Notes: generated from the sequence alone by a model not told the origin. A stretch of 64,000 nucleotides of DNA from Diogma glabrata (GCA_963693315.1 OY856188.1:215090953-215154952), one strand, 5' to 3'; counted from the first letter of the stretch, positions 12,377 through 24,466 are shown. Translations and numbers: made by a program.

Positions 12377-13070
12377 CCCATACAAGGCTGTACAACTGGT
12401 CCAGTGATGGTCCATCACTGGCAACCAGTAATGCAGCAATGGGCGAGTACTGGTAACCACGACTGGGCCATTAACATAATTTTACTGGATGATAACTTCA
12501 GACAATAAATGGATGCCATTCATGAGCCAGAGAAAAACAACAGCAATGGCCCATACAAGGTTGTACAGTTGGCCTAGTAACGGAGCAATAATGATGATCA
12601 GTATTGTAGTAATGCCCAAGTACTGGCAACTATGACTGGACCATTAAAAAAGATATAAAATATTATCGTATGTAAATTTAAATAAATACAAAATAATTTA
12701 AAATAAAACAAAAATGCCGGAAAAAAAATTCAAAACTTCCCATACAACTGGTTCAGTAATGATGTATTACTGGCGACCAGTAATTCAACAATGGCTAAGT
12801 ACTGGCAACCATGACTGCCAGTACTCGGCCATTAAAAAAAATATAAAACAATATTTTCATATGTAAATTTAAATAAATTATTTACAAAATAATTAAAATA
12901 ATATTAAAAAGGAAAAAAATTACAAGCATATACCAACCTTTTCAATATTATCATAGTCTTTCAGCCGAGCAAGCGATAACTAAACTATTTATGTGAAATT
13001 TTTCAATCTTTATATTTCTAAAACGATATTTCTAATACTCTAGTGAAATTTAAATAAAGACATAGATCGG
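12377..13070 (-). mobile_element. Family C MITE, inverted and rearranged copy 3
   Basis: The sequence starts CCCATACAAGGCTGTACAACTGG, the inverse of the right end of copies 1 and 2, and continues as an inverted copy as far as the region matching 'CCGATCTGTC'. The remaining end is missing. The terminal motif recurs at 12550, implying a partial tandem duplication or a second nested copy. Non-coding. Confidence 0.75.
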
Positions 13071-13077
13071 AAGAAAG

Positions 13078-13430
13078 TGCGTCACATGATCAACGGAATA
13101 TGTCATTAGTTTTTAAGCCCCATTTTTATTTTGTTCTTGCAAATCTTGAAAACAAATTTGCTTTTTACCTCCTATTTTCTTTTTATTTTCTTTATCCTAT
13201 CATGAAATATTGGTCTATGTCATATTTTATATCTGATAGAATTTATAGTTAAGTTATCTTTTAACGAAAAACATAATAAATATAAAAGAACAAAAAAAAT
13301 GTGCATTCTTCGATACATTATAGAACGCATGTTGTTCTGGCCTCTGAGACCTTGGTTTTTTAAGGTTTTTATGTGTTTTTGTGACCCATATTTTAATTTC
13401 TACTATACACAGCACATTTTATAAAAAAAT
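13078..13430 (+). repeat. Dispersed repeat related to CR1-like 3' region
   Basis: The segment 'GTCACATGATCAA...CATGAAATATTGGTCTATGTCATATTTTAT' matches 41980-42190. The following 'AACGCATGTTGTTC...TTTTATGTGTTTTTGTGACCCATATT' matches pieces at 31500-31620, 42225-42320, and, inverted, 46400-46500 and 63005-63120. The last two adjoin CR1-like coding fragments, so this is probably a CR1-type 3' untranslated segment joined to another repeat. No coding content. Confidence 0.6.
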
Positions 13431-13744
13431 GAACCATTTTTTACGTTTTGAATATTTTAATATCTAAATTGGCTCAGTCTAATCCAGAAAATCCGTTGAA
13501 CTTGACATGAACTGATCTGAACATGAACTGTCGATTCTATGTATTAATCGAGTGTTGTTAACACACTCTGCAATGCAACATCTTATTTTACAATTTTATC
13601 TTTAAAAACAAATATTGAACTGCAGTTTTCTCAAGCGAGAGCGAACGGTATAATCAATCACAACTATTTATAGTATACGGAGAACCGTTCTGTGAACAAC
13701 CCGCCAGGATTACTATCGTTCGCTACTTTAGCGTACGCTGATCA

Positions 13745-14844
13745 AATATACTGTGGTAGTTCAAAGAACATTTTTATTTATTTAAATAAAAAGTGATAAA
13801 ATGAAACGTATGCTGATAAAATGATATGTATGGCTTTCAGGCTACTGAGCGTCTCTAGACACGCTCCCTGTTTTAATAATTTTCTATCATTTGCATAGCT
13901 TGAACTGAGAATTTGGTTATACATGCTGACCTTTTCCTTGAGGAGAAGGTCGATAGGGATTGAACCCGCAATGACCTGAGACGGAGCTGTAGATATGGTT
14001 CTATAGCCTCGGATCATGCGGAGCAACATATTCCTTTGAGCGACCAATAACTGTTGAACATGCTTTACGTCGGTCCGCTGGTACCAACCAGCCGAGCAGT
14101 ACGTTAGAATTGATTCTACTTCAGTTCTATATATTAGTTGTATTGTGTCAAGACCCCGGCATTCATGTGATAACCTTGTGAAGCTGTGGAAGAGGGAATT
14201 TGAGCAATCGCATGTTCCGGTAATATGAATTCACAATTAGAGCCTCCCATACAAGTCGACACCAAGGTATGTTATTGTGCTTACCATTTTGATTGATACT
14301 CCGTTAATTTTTATGGTGAGTGGTCTTGTTCGATCGTACTTGCCCTACAGCTGAAGCATAACAGTTTTGTGCGTTGAAAGGTTTAGTTTGTTTAAATTGC
14401 ACCATGAAGTCATATTGTATAGTGCTCGTTGACCTCTTTCTTGTAATTGCTTTCTTGAGTTTCCAGTTATTACAATCACTTCATCATCATAGTACGCAGC
14501 CTGCTAAACACCCATCATGCTAGTGTCGAAAACCATGTTTCAAAAAATTGGACTGAGATAGACCCTTGCGGGCACCTCTCGTTATGGTTTTCTCCACTGA
14601 GCCCTGGTCATCATTTATTATTGCCCTCGTTTCATATAGATAATTGCCTAGCAGTCTGTAGAGATTACCAGCACAATTTATCGATCTAACGTAGATAATA
14701 ACACTAATCAGAGAGTTCTTTTCAACGGTTGCTTAGACGATGTCAGCAAGTTTCCAAACTGTCATCTCAATAGAGCGACCCCTTCGAAAGCCGTACTGCT
14801 TATCGGACAGCCTTCTATTTAAATCGATGCATTTTTGTAGCCTA
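13745..14844 (-). pseudogene. R1-like non-LTR element, reverse transcriptase C-terminal part
   Basis: Minus-strand fragments encode the second half of a reverse transcriptase. The part at 14733-14840 has the 'NRRLSDKQYGFRRGRS' block typical of R1-clade RT. The segment at 13778-14047 has the C-terminal 'RTISTAPSQVIAGSIPIDLLL' region found after RT in R1-like proteins. Frameshifts and stops lie between them. The protein is interrupted exactly at 14845 by the family A element. On the far side (17429 onward) the same protein resumes in phase once one TA is counted. An R1-like clade is inferred. Insertion in rDNA is not indicated here. Confidence 0.8.
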
Positions 14845-15094
14845 CTCTCAAAAAAATAAAAGTCACTTTTACAAAATTTTAATAATATATACAACACACA
14901 AAATTTTTTGTCAAAACTACAATTTTTTTCCTTTAAATCCAAAAATAATTTGTAAATCAAATAAATTTTTGGTTTTTCCAAATAACACTAGTTTACAAAT
15001 TTTGAATTTTTTTTGTCTCCCTGACTAAAACCAAAATTTTTTTATAGATTTTGACCTGCTGAACACGAATATCATATTCATTTTTTAGGTTAGC

Positions 15095-16825
15095 TCTTGT
15101 TTTTCAGATATTCACGAAAAACCAATTTGTTCAATGAACAAAAAGGTTATTTCGATTTTTGGATCGCATATTTTAATTTTTAAACAAATTTAATACATTA
15201 ATAAAACAAGTGCATATAGCAAAGATACGACCAAACATTTTGAGCTATTTTTTGTTAAAGTCCATTAAGGCTTTTGGAAGTTACACTCGAAAAAAGTTGA
15301 AAAAAAATCAAAAATTTATGTTTTTTTTAAATTTTTCAACATTCAACTGCATGAATTTTGAACAAACAATGATTGTAAATATTTTAATTTCTTGGAGCCT
15401 ATAGTTAATTCAATATCCTTTCTTTTAAGCTAAAAAACACGAAATTGGTGCAGGTCGTTTCCTAAAAAAAGTCAAAACTCAACATTTGGAAAAACAAATT
15501 TTTTCTGTTATATAGATTTTCGTATAAAAACTGCAGGTTATTTTGAGTTTACCTTATTTCAACCGCGTTTTATATCTTTTCTTTTTGTGCTGCATCGTAA
15601 ATAATGTTTTATAAGTTCAGTCGTTCTCAAACATCAGTTAAGAATTCTTTTAAAATGGTAAAGTGTAAAGTTAATTTATTGAAATGGCGGCGTCAAGAAG
15701 TTTCAAGTGTAAAAATAGTCCAAACTCATTTTGTTTTATTTGTGGAATTTGGATAATACATCCTGCTAAAATTCACTCCATTTATAAGAATTGCATATCT
15801 TCATTACTTCGGCATAGAATTGAATGAAGATAAACCGTGGATGCCGAAAAATAGTTATGTCAACTGCAACTTGTCACATTCAAGATGACACAACAGAGAA
15901 AATGTTTATTCAACGTTTTAAAGTTGTGTTACGACCAGGTTTTGAACATAATTTGCAATTTTAACTCAAAAAATTTGTATAACAGCTCAAACATAAATCA
16001 ATTATGTTGCAGAATTTAAATTTTTCCTAGTAAAAAATTTTGACTTTTGACTTTTTGTGGGAAAACCTGAATAACTTGTGCAACCTGCACCAATGTTCGT
16101 GTTTTTTAACTTAAAAGAAAGGAAATTGAATAAATATATGCTCCAAGAAATTAATTGCAATCATTTTTTGTTCAAAATTCGTGCAGTTGAAAGTTGAAAA
16201 ATTTTAAAAAAACATAAATTTTTGATTTTTTTTTCAACTTTTTTCAAGTGTAACTTCCAGAATCCTTAATAGACTTTAACAAAAAATAACTCAAAATGTT
16301 TGTTCGTATCTACCCGAGCAGACATTTTTTAGGGCTCAAATACGGCCCTGATCAGGTTAGCCCTAGTTTGATAGGGCCCTGATCTTGAGTGTAACGCTTT
16401 TGCTTAATCAAGCCCTGATTGGGATAAACGGATCAGGCACTGATCAAGTTTTCCATATAAAATTAAATAGGGCAAACCCTAGTAAGGCATTTTGTATCAG
16501 GCCCTGATCAGATTGCCCAAATAGGGGTCAGATACGAAAAATCGAATCAGGGCCGGATATATCCAAATAAGGTTTGCCCTAAAAGGGTATTCTAATTCAG
16601 GTCCGGAACAGGCCCACATCAGATTGCCCTAATAGGGCTTGCCCTATCTGACCCTGATCAGGCCCTGACTGTATTCAGGCTTTCCCTAACTAATTTCTGC
16701 TCGGGTATGCTATGCACTTGTTTTATTAATATATTAAATTTGTATGTTTTGTAAAATATGCGATCCAAAAACCGAAATAACCTTTTTGTTCACCGAAAAA
16801 GGTTTTTCGTGAATATCTCAAAAAC
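15095..16825. repeat. Long inverted repeat inside the family A element
   Basis: The left arm (about 15095-15480) and the right arm (about 16040-16312 plus 16706-16825) are complementary over about 380 bases. For example, 'GTTCAATGAACAAAAAGGTT' on the left faces 'AACCTTTTTGTTCACCGAAA' on the right. The right arm is interrupted by the family B MITE. The left arm supplies the uninterrupted version of the site. The loop (15480-16040) shows no convincing gene. Confidence 0.8.
16313..16705. mobile_element. Family B MITE, copy 2, with TA target duplication
   Basis: A 393-base copy runs from CCCGAGCAG to CTGCTCGGG, flanked by TA at 16311-16312 and 16706-16707. Because it sits in one arm of an inverted repeat, the other arm (about 15215-15235) shows the equivalent site without it. 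This supports precise TA-targeted insertion. Confidence 0.9.
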
Positions 16826-17428
16826 AAGAGACATACAATTACAGATGTAAAAATAACCGTAACAAAGACTTTTCTCTTAGCTAAGACTAAAACCATAAGC
16901 ATCATAATTTAAAGTTTCATATTTTTTTATTTGAATTTTTGTATGAAAAATTATATTAATAAAGGATAAAATATTAACTATGAATTGTTTATGTAATTAT
17001 TATAAAATTTATAATAATTATCTATATTTTATTTTAGTTTGAATCAAAATTATAATATAAAATATATATTGATATTGATTTTAAATAAAATAACGATTGA
17101 AAATTTCATATTTGCAATATCAAACTTTGACGTCTCATGTTGTTTTATGAAAATTTTACAAATTTTATATAAACTTTAAGGGAAAATAATCATTCTTTTC
17201 TCACAAATTTATTACAAAATAATTAATATATGGCATAATTTTATATTAATTGCATATAAATTATTATAAAATAAAATACATTTTTGATTTTAAGATTGAT
17301 ATTCAATAAAATGGCGATTGAATATTTTCACGGACAAAAATTATTAATACCTTAAAAAATTTGTGAGTTGCATATTTATTAAAAATTTGTAAAATTTACT
17401 TCTTTTCTTTACTCCTTTTTTTTGAGTG

Positions 17429-18320
17429 TATTATTTATAACTTTTTCAAAAGTTTTTCCCAGTACGGGGAGGAGCATAATTGGACGATATGATTTGGGAT
17501 CTGAAGGATCCATCACCAGCTTTTGGAATTATACTAACCCGACCAATTTTCCACTCCTTTGGAAATACACAAAGTCATGAGGCAGCCGTTGAAGAGTTGT
17601 AAGCAAGTAGGAGCTAAAACCTCCCAGGACTGCTGTACATCTTTTATTTCTATATTTGGTCAGAACCAGAGGCCTTGTCACGTTTTAAACTCATCACAGC
17701 CTCCTCTAATTCATTGGCTGTGAAGCTCGAGTCCTCACGAGAGTCATAAGGTAGCAAAGTTACCCTTCTGATTTCCGCGTGCTCGGAAGAGTCCTCCGTT
17801 TCATCTGATAACCGAGTGTCAAGTAACATTTTGTTTGAGGTACTCCATGAGTGGATGTTATTCCCGTTCGGAGAGACGGTACCCTGAATGATATTTGTAT
17901 ATAAAGCCCCATGGATCCTTGTTGCATACTTTCATAACCCGTTACAAGTTTCCTGAAGCTTTCCGTTTTACTTGTTTTAACCCTCCGTGTGTATGTGTTA
18001 CGAAGGTTACGGTATGCAGCCTGTTTTTGCAATCTCAGATCTGAATTGCTTTCTCTTTCGTATATCCTGTTTAGCCAGTATACCTCACTTTTGAGCTGAC
18101 TTAGATCATTGGTTCACCAGTTTGCCCCCATTTGTTTTTATGCATTTAGATTTTCGTGGTATGGCGTCTTCACAAGCTTTTTGTATGACAGCCGTAAGGG
18201 AGAACATAACCGATTCGCAGTCCGCAGATCTGTCAATCTCTTCTGCTCGTGTTTCCACGCGCTTAATATTAAGTTGAAGATGAAGAGTAAGTAGTTCCCT
18301 GTAGTTGGTAGTATTTATAA
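17429..18320 (-). pseudogene. R1-like non-LTR element, endonuclease-RT linker and RT N-terminus
   Basis: Read leftward on the minus strand, this gives the region after the endonuclease ('EEIDRSADCES', 'LTAVIQKACEDAIP'), the linker with a 'LKSEVYWLNRIYERES' block and an 'AAYRNLRNTYTRRVKTSKTESF' helix-rich stretch (about 17930-18110), then 'NELEEAVMSLKRDKASG' and 'SIIPKAGDGSF', the entry to RT. This order is standard for R1-clade ORF2. Several stops and frameshifts are present. It continues in phase across the family A insertion on the left and across Gypsy-1 on the right (24654 onward). Non-functional. Confidence 0.8.
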
Positions 18321-18507
18321 TGTTATAATTACTTCTTCTGTTGTTTGGTAAAAATAAGAAAAAAACTCAATATGTTATTGCTTTGATCGTCCGAATACAA
18401 CTGACGAACCTCTTTATTCTTATTTCATAAATTCATAAATACAATATCAAACTCTCTTTATTTATACATATAATATTGAACTCTCTTTTTTAGTTACATA
18501 TACAACA
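18321..18507 (-). repeat. Gypsy-1 3' LTR (left copy)
   Basis: A 187-base LTR, TGTTATAATTAC...CATATACAACA, followed by the polypurine tract complement TCTCCCCTTA. It differs from the other LTR at two sites (G/T near 18380 and C/T near 18498). Confidence 0.93.
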
Positions 18508-18789
18508 TCTCCCCTTATAAAACAACTATATAAATTTTACCCAAATCATCTATAAGCATATGCGTATAATTTTAATTAACTTTAATTTACTATAATTCAC
18601 CTGTGTCAATAGGAACATAAATTTTAATTCATTTATTTTTTCTATTTTTTTCTAAACTCAAATAATATACAAATTACTATTGTTAAAGAAAACCATCAAG
18701 TTTCAGGAAACAAGGTTTACAGATAAGAGGTTATACTAATTCAATAATATTAATAATATTGAAATACAAACTACCACCTAAACGCAACC

Positions 18790-19851
18790 TCATTTTACTG
18801 TTGCTGTATGTCGCTTTCTAATTACGTGGGAATTTCTACGATAGACAGTGCCATCATCCAATTCAATCCAATAGGATCTGGGAGACTTATCTAACCGACT
18901 GATTTTAGCTTTTTGCCAATATTTACTTAATTTTACCCATACTGACTCCCCTTCAATGAATTTTCTTTCTGATCCACTACTTCTATTATAATAGTATTGA
19001 TTTCTAAGGCTCCTCCTTACATAATTTTTATTAAAATTTGGTAACTCTCTCGATCTATAATATTCAATTTTTCCTGGCAAAAAGCATCGTGTCCTTCGAT
19101 TCATCATCATTTCCACAGGAGAGAGGTTTAGTTCTTGAATTGGCGTATTACGATACTCCAATAAAGCTAACCATAAAGCTTTATCATCATCCATACATTT
19201 TAATAATAACTGTTTTGCTGTTTGCACAGCACGCTCCGCCATACCGTTAGCTTGCGCATACGTTGGACTTGTCGTACAGATATCTATATCTAGAATGTTT
19301 CCAATTTTCTTGAATTCTACTGAGTTGAAGGGCATATTGTCAGCAACTATTTGCCTCGGTATGCCATGAACGCTAAAAACTTTTTCTAATTGGGATATTA
19401 TTTCTGACACCGTTTTATTTTTTAGCTTTATAATATCTAGATATTTGGAGAAATAATCCATAATAATAAAGTAGCTTATTTTATTTAATTCCATCACATC
19501 AATCCCTATCTTATAAAATGGATAGTCTGGTATCTCATGAGGTAATAAGGGTTCTTTTGCCACCGAATTTCTATATTTTTGACAAATTTCACACTGCGAG
19601 ACTTTCTCTTCCACTGCAGTATTAATACCTGGCCAGTACATAGATGATCTTGCCCTAGCCTTCGTTCTTTCAATCCCCAAATGAGGCTCATGTAACCTAT
19701 TTAACATGTCTTTTCTCAACGATACTGGAACTATGACACGATCATTTAAAAACAATAAATTGTCCTCCAAGAATAATTCATTCTTGAATTTCCAAAAAAA
19801 ACCAATATCTTTGTTTAATGTTTTCTTATTCTTAGGCCATGCCATTTTTTA
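18790..19851 (-). pseudogene. Gypsy-1 integrase region
   Basis: About 350 codons. The zinc-binding HHCC module is visible ('RLHEPHLGIERTKARARS' through 'CEICQKY'). The DDE catalytic core follows, with Asp in 'KIGIDVMELN', Asp in 'IVADNMPFNS' and Glu in 'ANGMAERAVQ'. A basic C-terminal domain ends near 18790. The domain would insert element DNA into the chromosome. It is out of phase with RNase H because of an apparent one-base insertion near 19840 (in 'AATGGCATGGCC'), so the polyprotein is broken there. The integrase itself is open. Confidence 0.88.
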
Positions 19852-20659
19852 ATGTGGTTTTCAATTCTTTTAAAATGGGATCATTTTCAGTTTCTTTCTC
19901 AAACAGCAATTTTTTTTCACTGCTCATATTAATTGTGTGAACAACGTCGTTCAGGTCCATGATTTCATTTATTTCTTCATGTTCTTTTTGAAGATTTCGT
20001 GATAGGAGATCAGCAATGAACATATATTTACCTGGGATGTAACTTACTTTAAGATTATAATTTAATAATCGTAATTTCATCCGCTTCAACCTTGAATTAG
20101 AAATTTTGTGCACTTCTTTCTTAAAAATTCCTAGTAACGGTTGGTGATCTGTATGGATCACAATTTCTCGACCATAAATTAATTGATGAAATTTTTGGCA
20201 TGCATAAACAATTGACAACATCTCTTTTTCCACCTAAGCATAATTTTGCTCTGTGGTTGATAAACTCCTAGATCCAAAGAAGATTGGCTTTCCCTGTTGC
20301 ATTAAGCAACACCCAACTCCATATTTGGACGCATCAGATTGGACTACTATTTGTTTAGTTGAATCAAATGTACTTAACAGGGGAGCGCTACATATAAGTG
20401 TCTTTATTTTGCTTAAGCATTCAGAATGAGAAGGAAGCCATATAAATTCAATGTCTTTTTTTAATAACTCCCGAAGGGGTTTTGATATTTCTGCTAAATT
20501 TGGAATAAACGATCTTATGTAATTTATCATTCCTAGAATTTTTTGAAGATCACTTTTATTTGTTGGGATTTCGAGTTGCTCAATTGACTTTATCCGTTCA
20601 GGATCACAAAAAAGCCCCTCCTTAGATAAAATGTGTCCCAAGTATCGTACCTCCTCCAC
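19832..20659 (-). pseudogene. Gypsy-1 RNase H region with one nonsense codon
   Basis: The region covers the end of RT ('EEVRYLGHILSKEGL') through RNase H ('VVQSDASKYGVGCCLMQQG', then 'IHTDHQPLLGIF'), which would degrade the RNA strand during reverse transcription. A TAG stop at 20234-20236 interrupts the conserved 'EQNYA-x-xEKEML' stretch. Relatives usually carry Gln there, so a C-to-T change is likely. The right end (20664) is the hAT MITE insertion site. Confidence 0.88.
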
Positions 20660-20664
20660 ACCAT

Positions 20665-21399
20665 TAGAGCATGGTTAGATTAATCGATTGTTCGATTAAT
20701 TGATCATTTCGCAAACTGTTCGATTAATCGAACAAAAAAGTTATTAATCGATTAATCTAAATTTACGAAAATGTTTAAAATTGTTTAAAATTTTGTACCG
20801 AATTGTGAAAAGGTTTATTGTCTAAAGATGTATTCTCTTTTTCTTACGAATTACTTTTTTAGTTGTTTTGGGTATAACACAAAGTACATTAATAACAAAA
20901 TTTGATCCCAATGCAAAAATCTTTACTATGCCTTAAGTAATATTTTTATTATTAATCCAAACAGTAAACTATGGTTTGAAGTATATTGAACTCCATTACT
21001 TTCCATTCTGAAGGAAACAGCTTGTTTCTTATCATTTTCAATTAGTACAGTATATTTTCGAACACATAGTTTTGTAAGGTCTGAAAACTTCAATGACAGA
21101 GAGGGAGATACACATCCTAGGCTAACGCCTAGAGCAACAATTTCACTCTTATGCAAAAAAGACCTACTTAACGCCCTTAATACATAGATAGCTATTAAAT
21201 TTTTATTTATTCTTATGTCATTGTAAAAGTTGAACTTTTAAATATGATATAACGCGTGTATTTGTTTAAAAAAAGTTAATAAAAATATTAAAATTAGTAA
21301 AATTTTTATTTAATCGATTAATCGATTAATCGATGTTAAAATTTTCATATTAATCGTTAATCGATGTTTAGTCCCAATCGATTAATCGACCATGCCCTA
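20665..21399. mobile_element. hAT-type MITE inside Gypsy-1 pol
   Basis: A 735-base element has ends TAGAGCATGG and CCATGCCCTA, a hAT-like terminal inverted repeat with one mismatch. It is bounded by the exact 8-base duplication CACACCAT (20657-20664 and 21400-21407), the length expected for hAT transposases. Removing it with one duplication puts the Gypsy-1 pol frame back in phase. Both subterminal regions are packed with ATTAATCG words. A 76-codon open frame inside (20926-21156) matches nothing I recognise. Confidence 0.93.
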
Positions 21400-22032
21400 C
21401 ACACCATACTGTAGTTTGTCACGATTGAATCTAATGTTTAGTTTTCGAGCACGATCCATAACTCTATTTAAAATTTTGTCGTGCTCCTCTCTAGTCTCAC
21501 CTGCTATCAATATATCATCTAAATATATGATGACTCCATCGATATCATTAAAATTTTTCTCATTTGTTTTTTGAAAAACTCGAGAGCACTTTTAATGCCA
21601 AATGGCAGCCGTAGAAATCGAAAACAGCCAAAGATAGTGCTAAAAGTACACAGTTTGCTTGAAGCTTCATTTAAGCCAACTTGCCAATATCCATCTTTTA
21701 AATCCAGGACCGTAAAGTATTTTTTATTCGACAACTTTGCCAAAATTTCCTCAAAAGATGGTATTAAATGCGTTTCTGATTTAATAGCCAAATTAAGATC
21801 CCGCGGATCTAAGCATATTCGTAGGTTTTTATTTTTCTTTTCTACTATAACTAAGTTGGAGCACCATTCAGTGGGTTCATCCATTTTCACAATAATTCCC
21901 AAGTCTACTAGTTTTTTAAGCTCCTGTTTCAATGGTTCTGCTAATGCCAACGGAATTCTCCTGGCTGGCTTAACACTGGCTTTCGCGTCATCTTTTAATT
22001 CTATTTGGAAACCTCTTACAAAACAACCAATT
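21400..22032 (-). pseudogene. Gypsy-1 reverse transcriptase
   Basis: The RT core is readable: 'VKPARRIPLALAEPLKQEL', 'EWCSNLVIVEKKNKNLRICL', 'FTVLDLKDGYWQV' and 'FGIKSALEFF'. The catalytic YLDD box is encoded at 21514-21525. A frameshift near 21540 separates the box from the preceding frame, so the domain cannot be made as one chain. The family C MITE cuts it off from protease on the right, and the hAT MITE cuts it off from RNase H on the left. Confidence 0.88.
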
Positions 22033-22791
22033 CCCAAGTAGGTTTTGCCAGACATTGACATACGGCCAAGCACTGGTCCATTAATGGTTAACAGTACTTG
22101 GCTATTGTTACTGAGCCAATACTAGAACCAATCATCGGCCGATCTATGGTTTACAGAAAATAGCCAGTATATTGTTACCTTTGAATGGCCAAGCACTGGC
22201 CCATGAATGGTAAATATTACTTGGCTATTGTTATTGAGCCAGTACTGTAGCCATGAATTTGCCGATCTGTCATTTTTTTAAAATTTCACTAGAGTATTAT
22301 CCCTTTTAGAAATACATAGTTTGAAAAATTTCACATATAGTTTAGTTATCGCCTTGTCGGTTGAAAGACTATGGTAATATAGAAAAGGTTGGGATATGTT
22401 TTAATTTATTTTCATTTCTATTTTATTTTAATTTTTTGTAAATAATTTATTTAAATTTATTAATAAAAAATATTATTTTATATTTTTTTTAATGGCAACT
22501 GAACCAGTTGTATGGGGAGTTTTGAATTTTTTTCGTCATTTTGATTTTATTTTAAATTTGTTTGTATTTAATTTATTTAAATTTACATATGATAATAATG
22601 TATATTTTTTTAACGGCTCAGTCATGGTTGCCAGTATTTGGCCCAAGAATGGCAACCATTTATTGTCCGAAGTTATCATCCAGTAAAATTATGTTAATGG
22701 CCCAGTCGTGGTTGCCAGTACTCGCCCATTGCTGCATTACTGGCTGCCAGTAATGGACCATTACTGGACCAGTTGTACAACCTTGTATGGG
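22033..22791 (+). mobile_element. Family C MITE, copy 2, inside Gypsy-1 pol
   Basis: A 759-base copy of the element at 3555-4353, with the same CCCAAGTAGG and CTTGTATGGG ends. TT flanks both sides (22031-22032 and 22792-22793), equivalent to a 4-base TTCC if the outer CC is counted with the target. Taking it out with one duplication rejoins the Gypsy-1 frame between protease and RT. It lacks about 40 bases relative to copy 1, near 22493. Confidence 0.92.
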
Positions 22792-24231
22792 TTCCTTCGA
22801 ACAAATCTTTGTTCTTTGTTATGAATGCTTCTCTTGAATTACAGTTTAAATTATTTATTCTCTTAACCAACCCTAGTTCGATACACGCTTTTAACCCTAG
22901 TATTGGAACACTATTGCTGTCAATAATAATAAACTGCTGCATTGAGATTTCATTTTCCACCATGCTAATTAGGTGTGTTACACCTACGATTTCTAGCTGA
23001 ATGCCACCATATGCTTCTACCGAAGCACTATATTTCTCTATATTTACGTTTTTTAATTTTTTTACATACCGGAGAGGCAGAACATTCACGTACGCCCCTG
23101 TATCTAATTTAAAATTTATTAACTTGTCTTCAATACGGATAAGCTCAAACCATTTATTTTCAGAATAAGAATTGGATTTCAGCACGTCAATATATAAATT
23201 CTCATCATCATTTGAATCAACACTATGCTCACCATCATTAAAATTTAAAAAATTTAAACCACGTACCTTTTGGTTCGGACAAGCAACAGCAAAATGATTA
23301 TGCCGGCCGCAATTATTGCATTGCCTTCTAAATGCAGGGCATTTTCCGTAATCATGACTTTTGAGACAAAATTTGCACTTCAAAAATGTTTCCTGATACC
23401 TTCGCTGGTTTCCCTCATGATTAAACCTACGGTTAAAATTATTATTATTAATAGGGTATTTATTATTATTAAAATTTATTTTATTTTTATTCCTATGATT
23501 TACATGTGTCTTATTGTTTTGGTTACAAAACCTAGCAGAATTTAAATTATCCCTATTATTTCCTTGATCATAACCTAACCCATCTTTACTATACTTATCT
23601 TTTTGTATAGTGTCCACCGCAGTAACATTCTTTTGAATTTCCCTTGTCTGCATTTTCAAAGTTTCTGTATTCCGTCCCATCTCAATTGCTTTATTAGCAT
23701 CCAGGTTTTCGGTTTCCAAAAATCTTTTTTGAAGCTGCTTATCTGCTACACCAAAAACAATGCGATCTCGTAGCATCCTATTTTCCATGTCACCAAATCC
23801 ACATGTTTTCACTAATTTTTTGATATCCATCAAAAACTCATTGAATGGTTCATCCGCTGCTTGATCTCTAGCGTTAAACATGAACGTTTCGTACACCTCA
23901 TTTTTCTGAGGCTTACAAAATTTTTCAAACGCCTCTATCACCTTCACATAATCTGATTTATCTTCTTCTGCCAAATTTAATGTATTCAAAAGCTCTACTG
24001 CTTCACTACCGATGGTATTTAAAAAAATGGCAACTTTGACTAAATTGTTTTTTTGCCGATTTCAATTGCTGAACTAAAAATAGCCAAATTTCCTTCTAAC
24101 TTCAAGCATTCTATTTTTCTAATATAATCCATTTTGTGTGTGTATATAGTAGTCAATATACGAGTTTTAGGTGGCCTACCACGTGTCTTAACTGTTTTTT
24201 CTGCCTTATATTTAGGTTTTATTATCGTCAT
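22792..24231 (-). pseudogene. Gypsy-1 gag and protease
   Basis: The main open part (22792-23989) encodes capsid-like sequence ('NEVYETFMFNARDQ', 'FNEFLMDIKKLVKTCGF'). Two CCHC-like knuckles follow ('CKFCLKSHDYGKC' and 'CNNCGRHNHFAVAC'), then protease with 'FKLDTGAYVNVLP', which has the active-site D-T-G. The paired knuckles and short LTRs are mag-like. An upstream piece in another frame (24040-24231) supplies the N-terminus, with a basic 'TRGRPPKTR' segment. The two are separated by a frameshift or small deletion near 24040. Gag would form the particle and protease would process it. Confidence 0.88.
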
Positions 24232-24466
24232 AGGTAAAATATTGACGATTTCGATCAGGTTGATTTAATCTTATCAACCACACCCACAACAGCAACAACT
24301 ATTTCACACCAACCACAGCAAAAAACATAAAATCTCCCTACTTTAAGTTATTTTAATAAAATTCACTTTATTTGAAATATGAATAACTTTGTTAAATGTC
24401 TCTGATCACCCAAAAATCTGTTTTATTTAAGTTGCAATTAAATTTAACACTTTTTCCTCAGCGCCA

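Larger units (their letters stand above)
14845..17428. mobile_element. Family A element, 2.6 kb, nested in R1-like element
   Basis: The element starts CTCTCAAAAAAATAAAAGTC and ends TTTTTTTTGAGTG, sharing its subterminal sequence with the 247-base member at 2106-2352. TA is duplicated at 14843-14844 and 17429-17430. Removing the element plus one TA rejoins the R1-like frame, so the boundaries are firm. Inside lies a large inverted repeat (15095-16825), one arm of which carries a family B MITE. I see no transposase gene. Confidence 0.85.
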
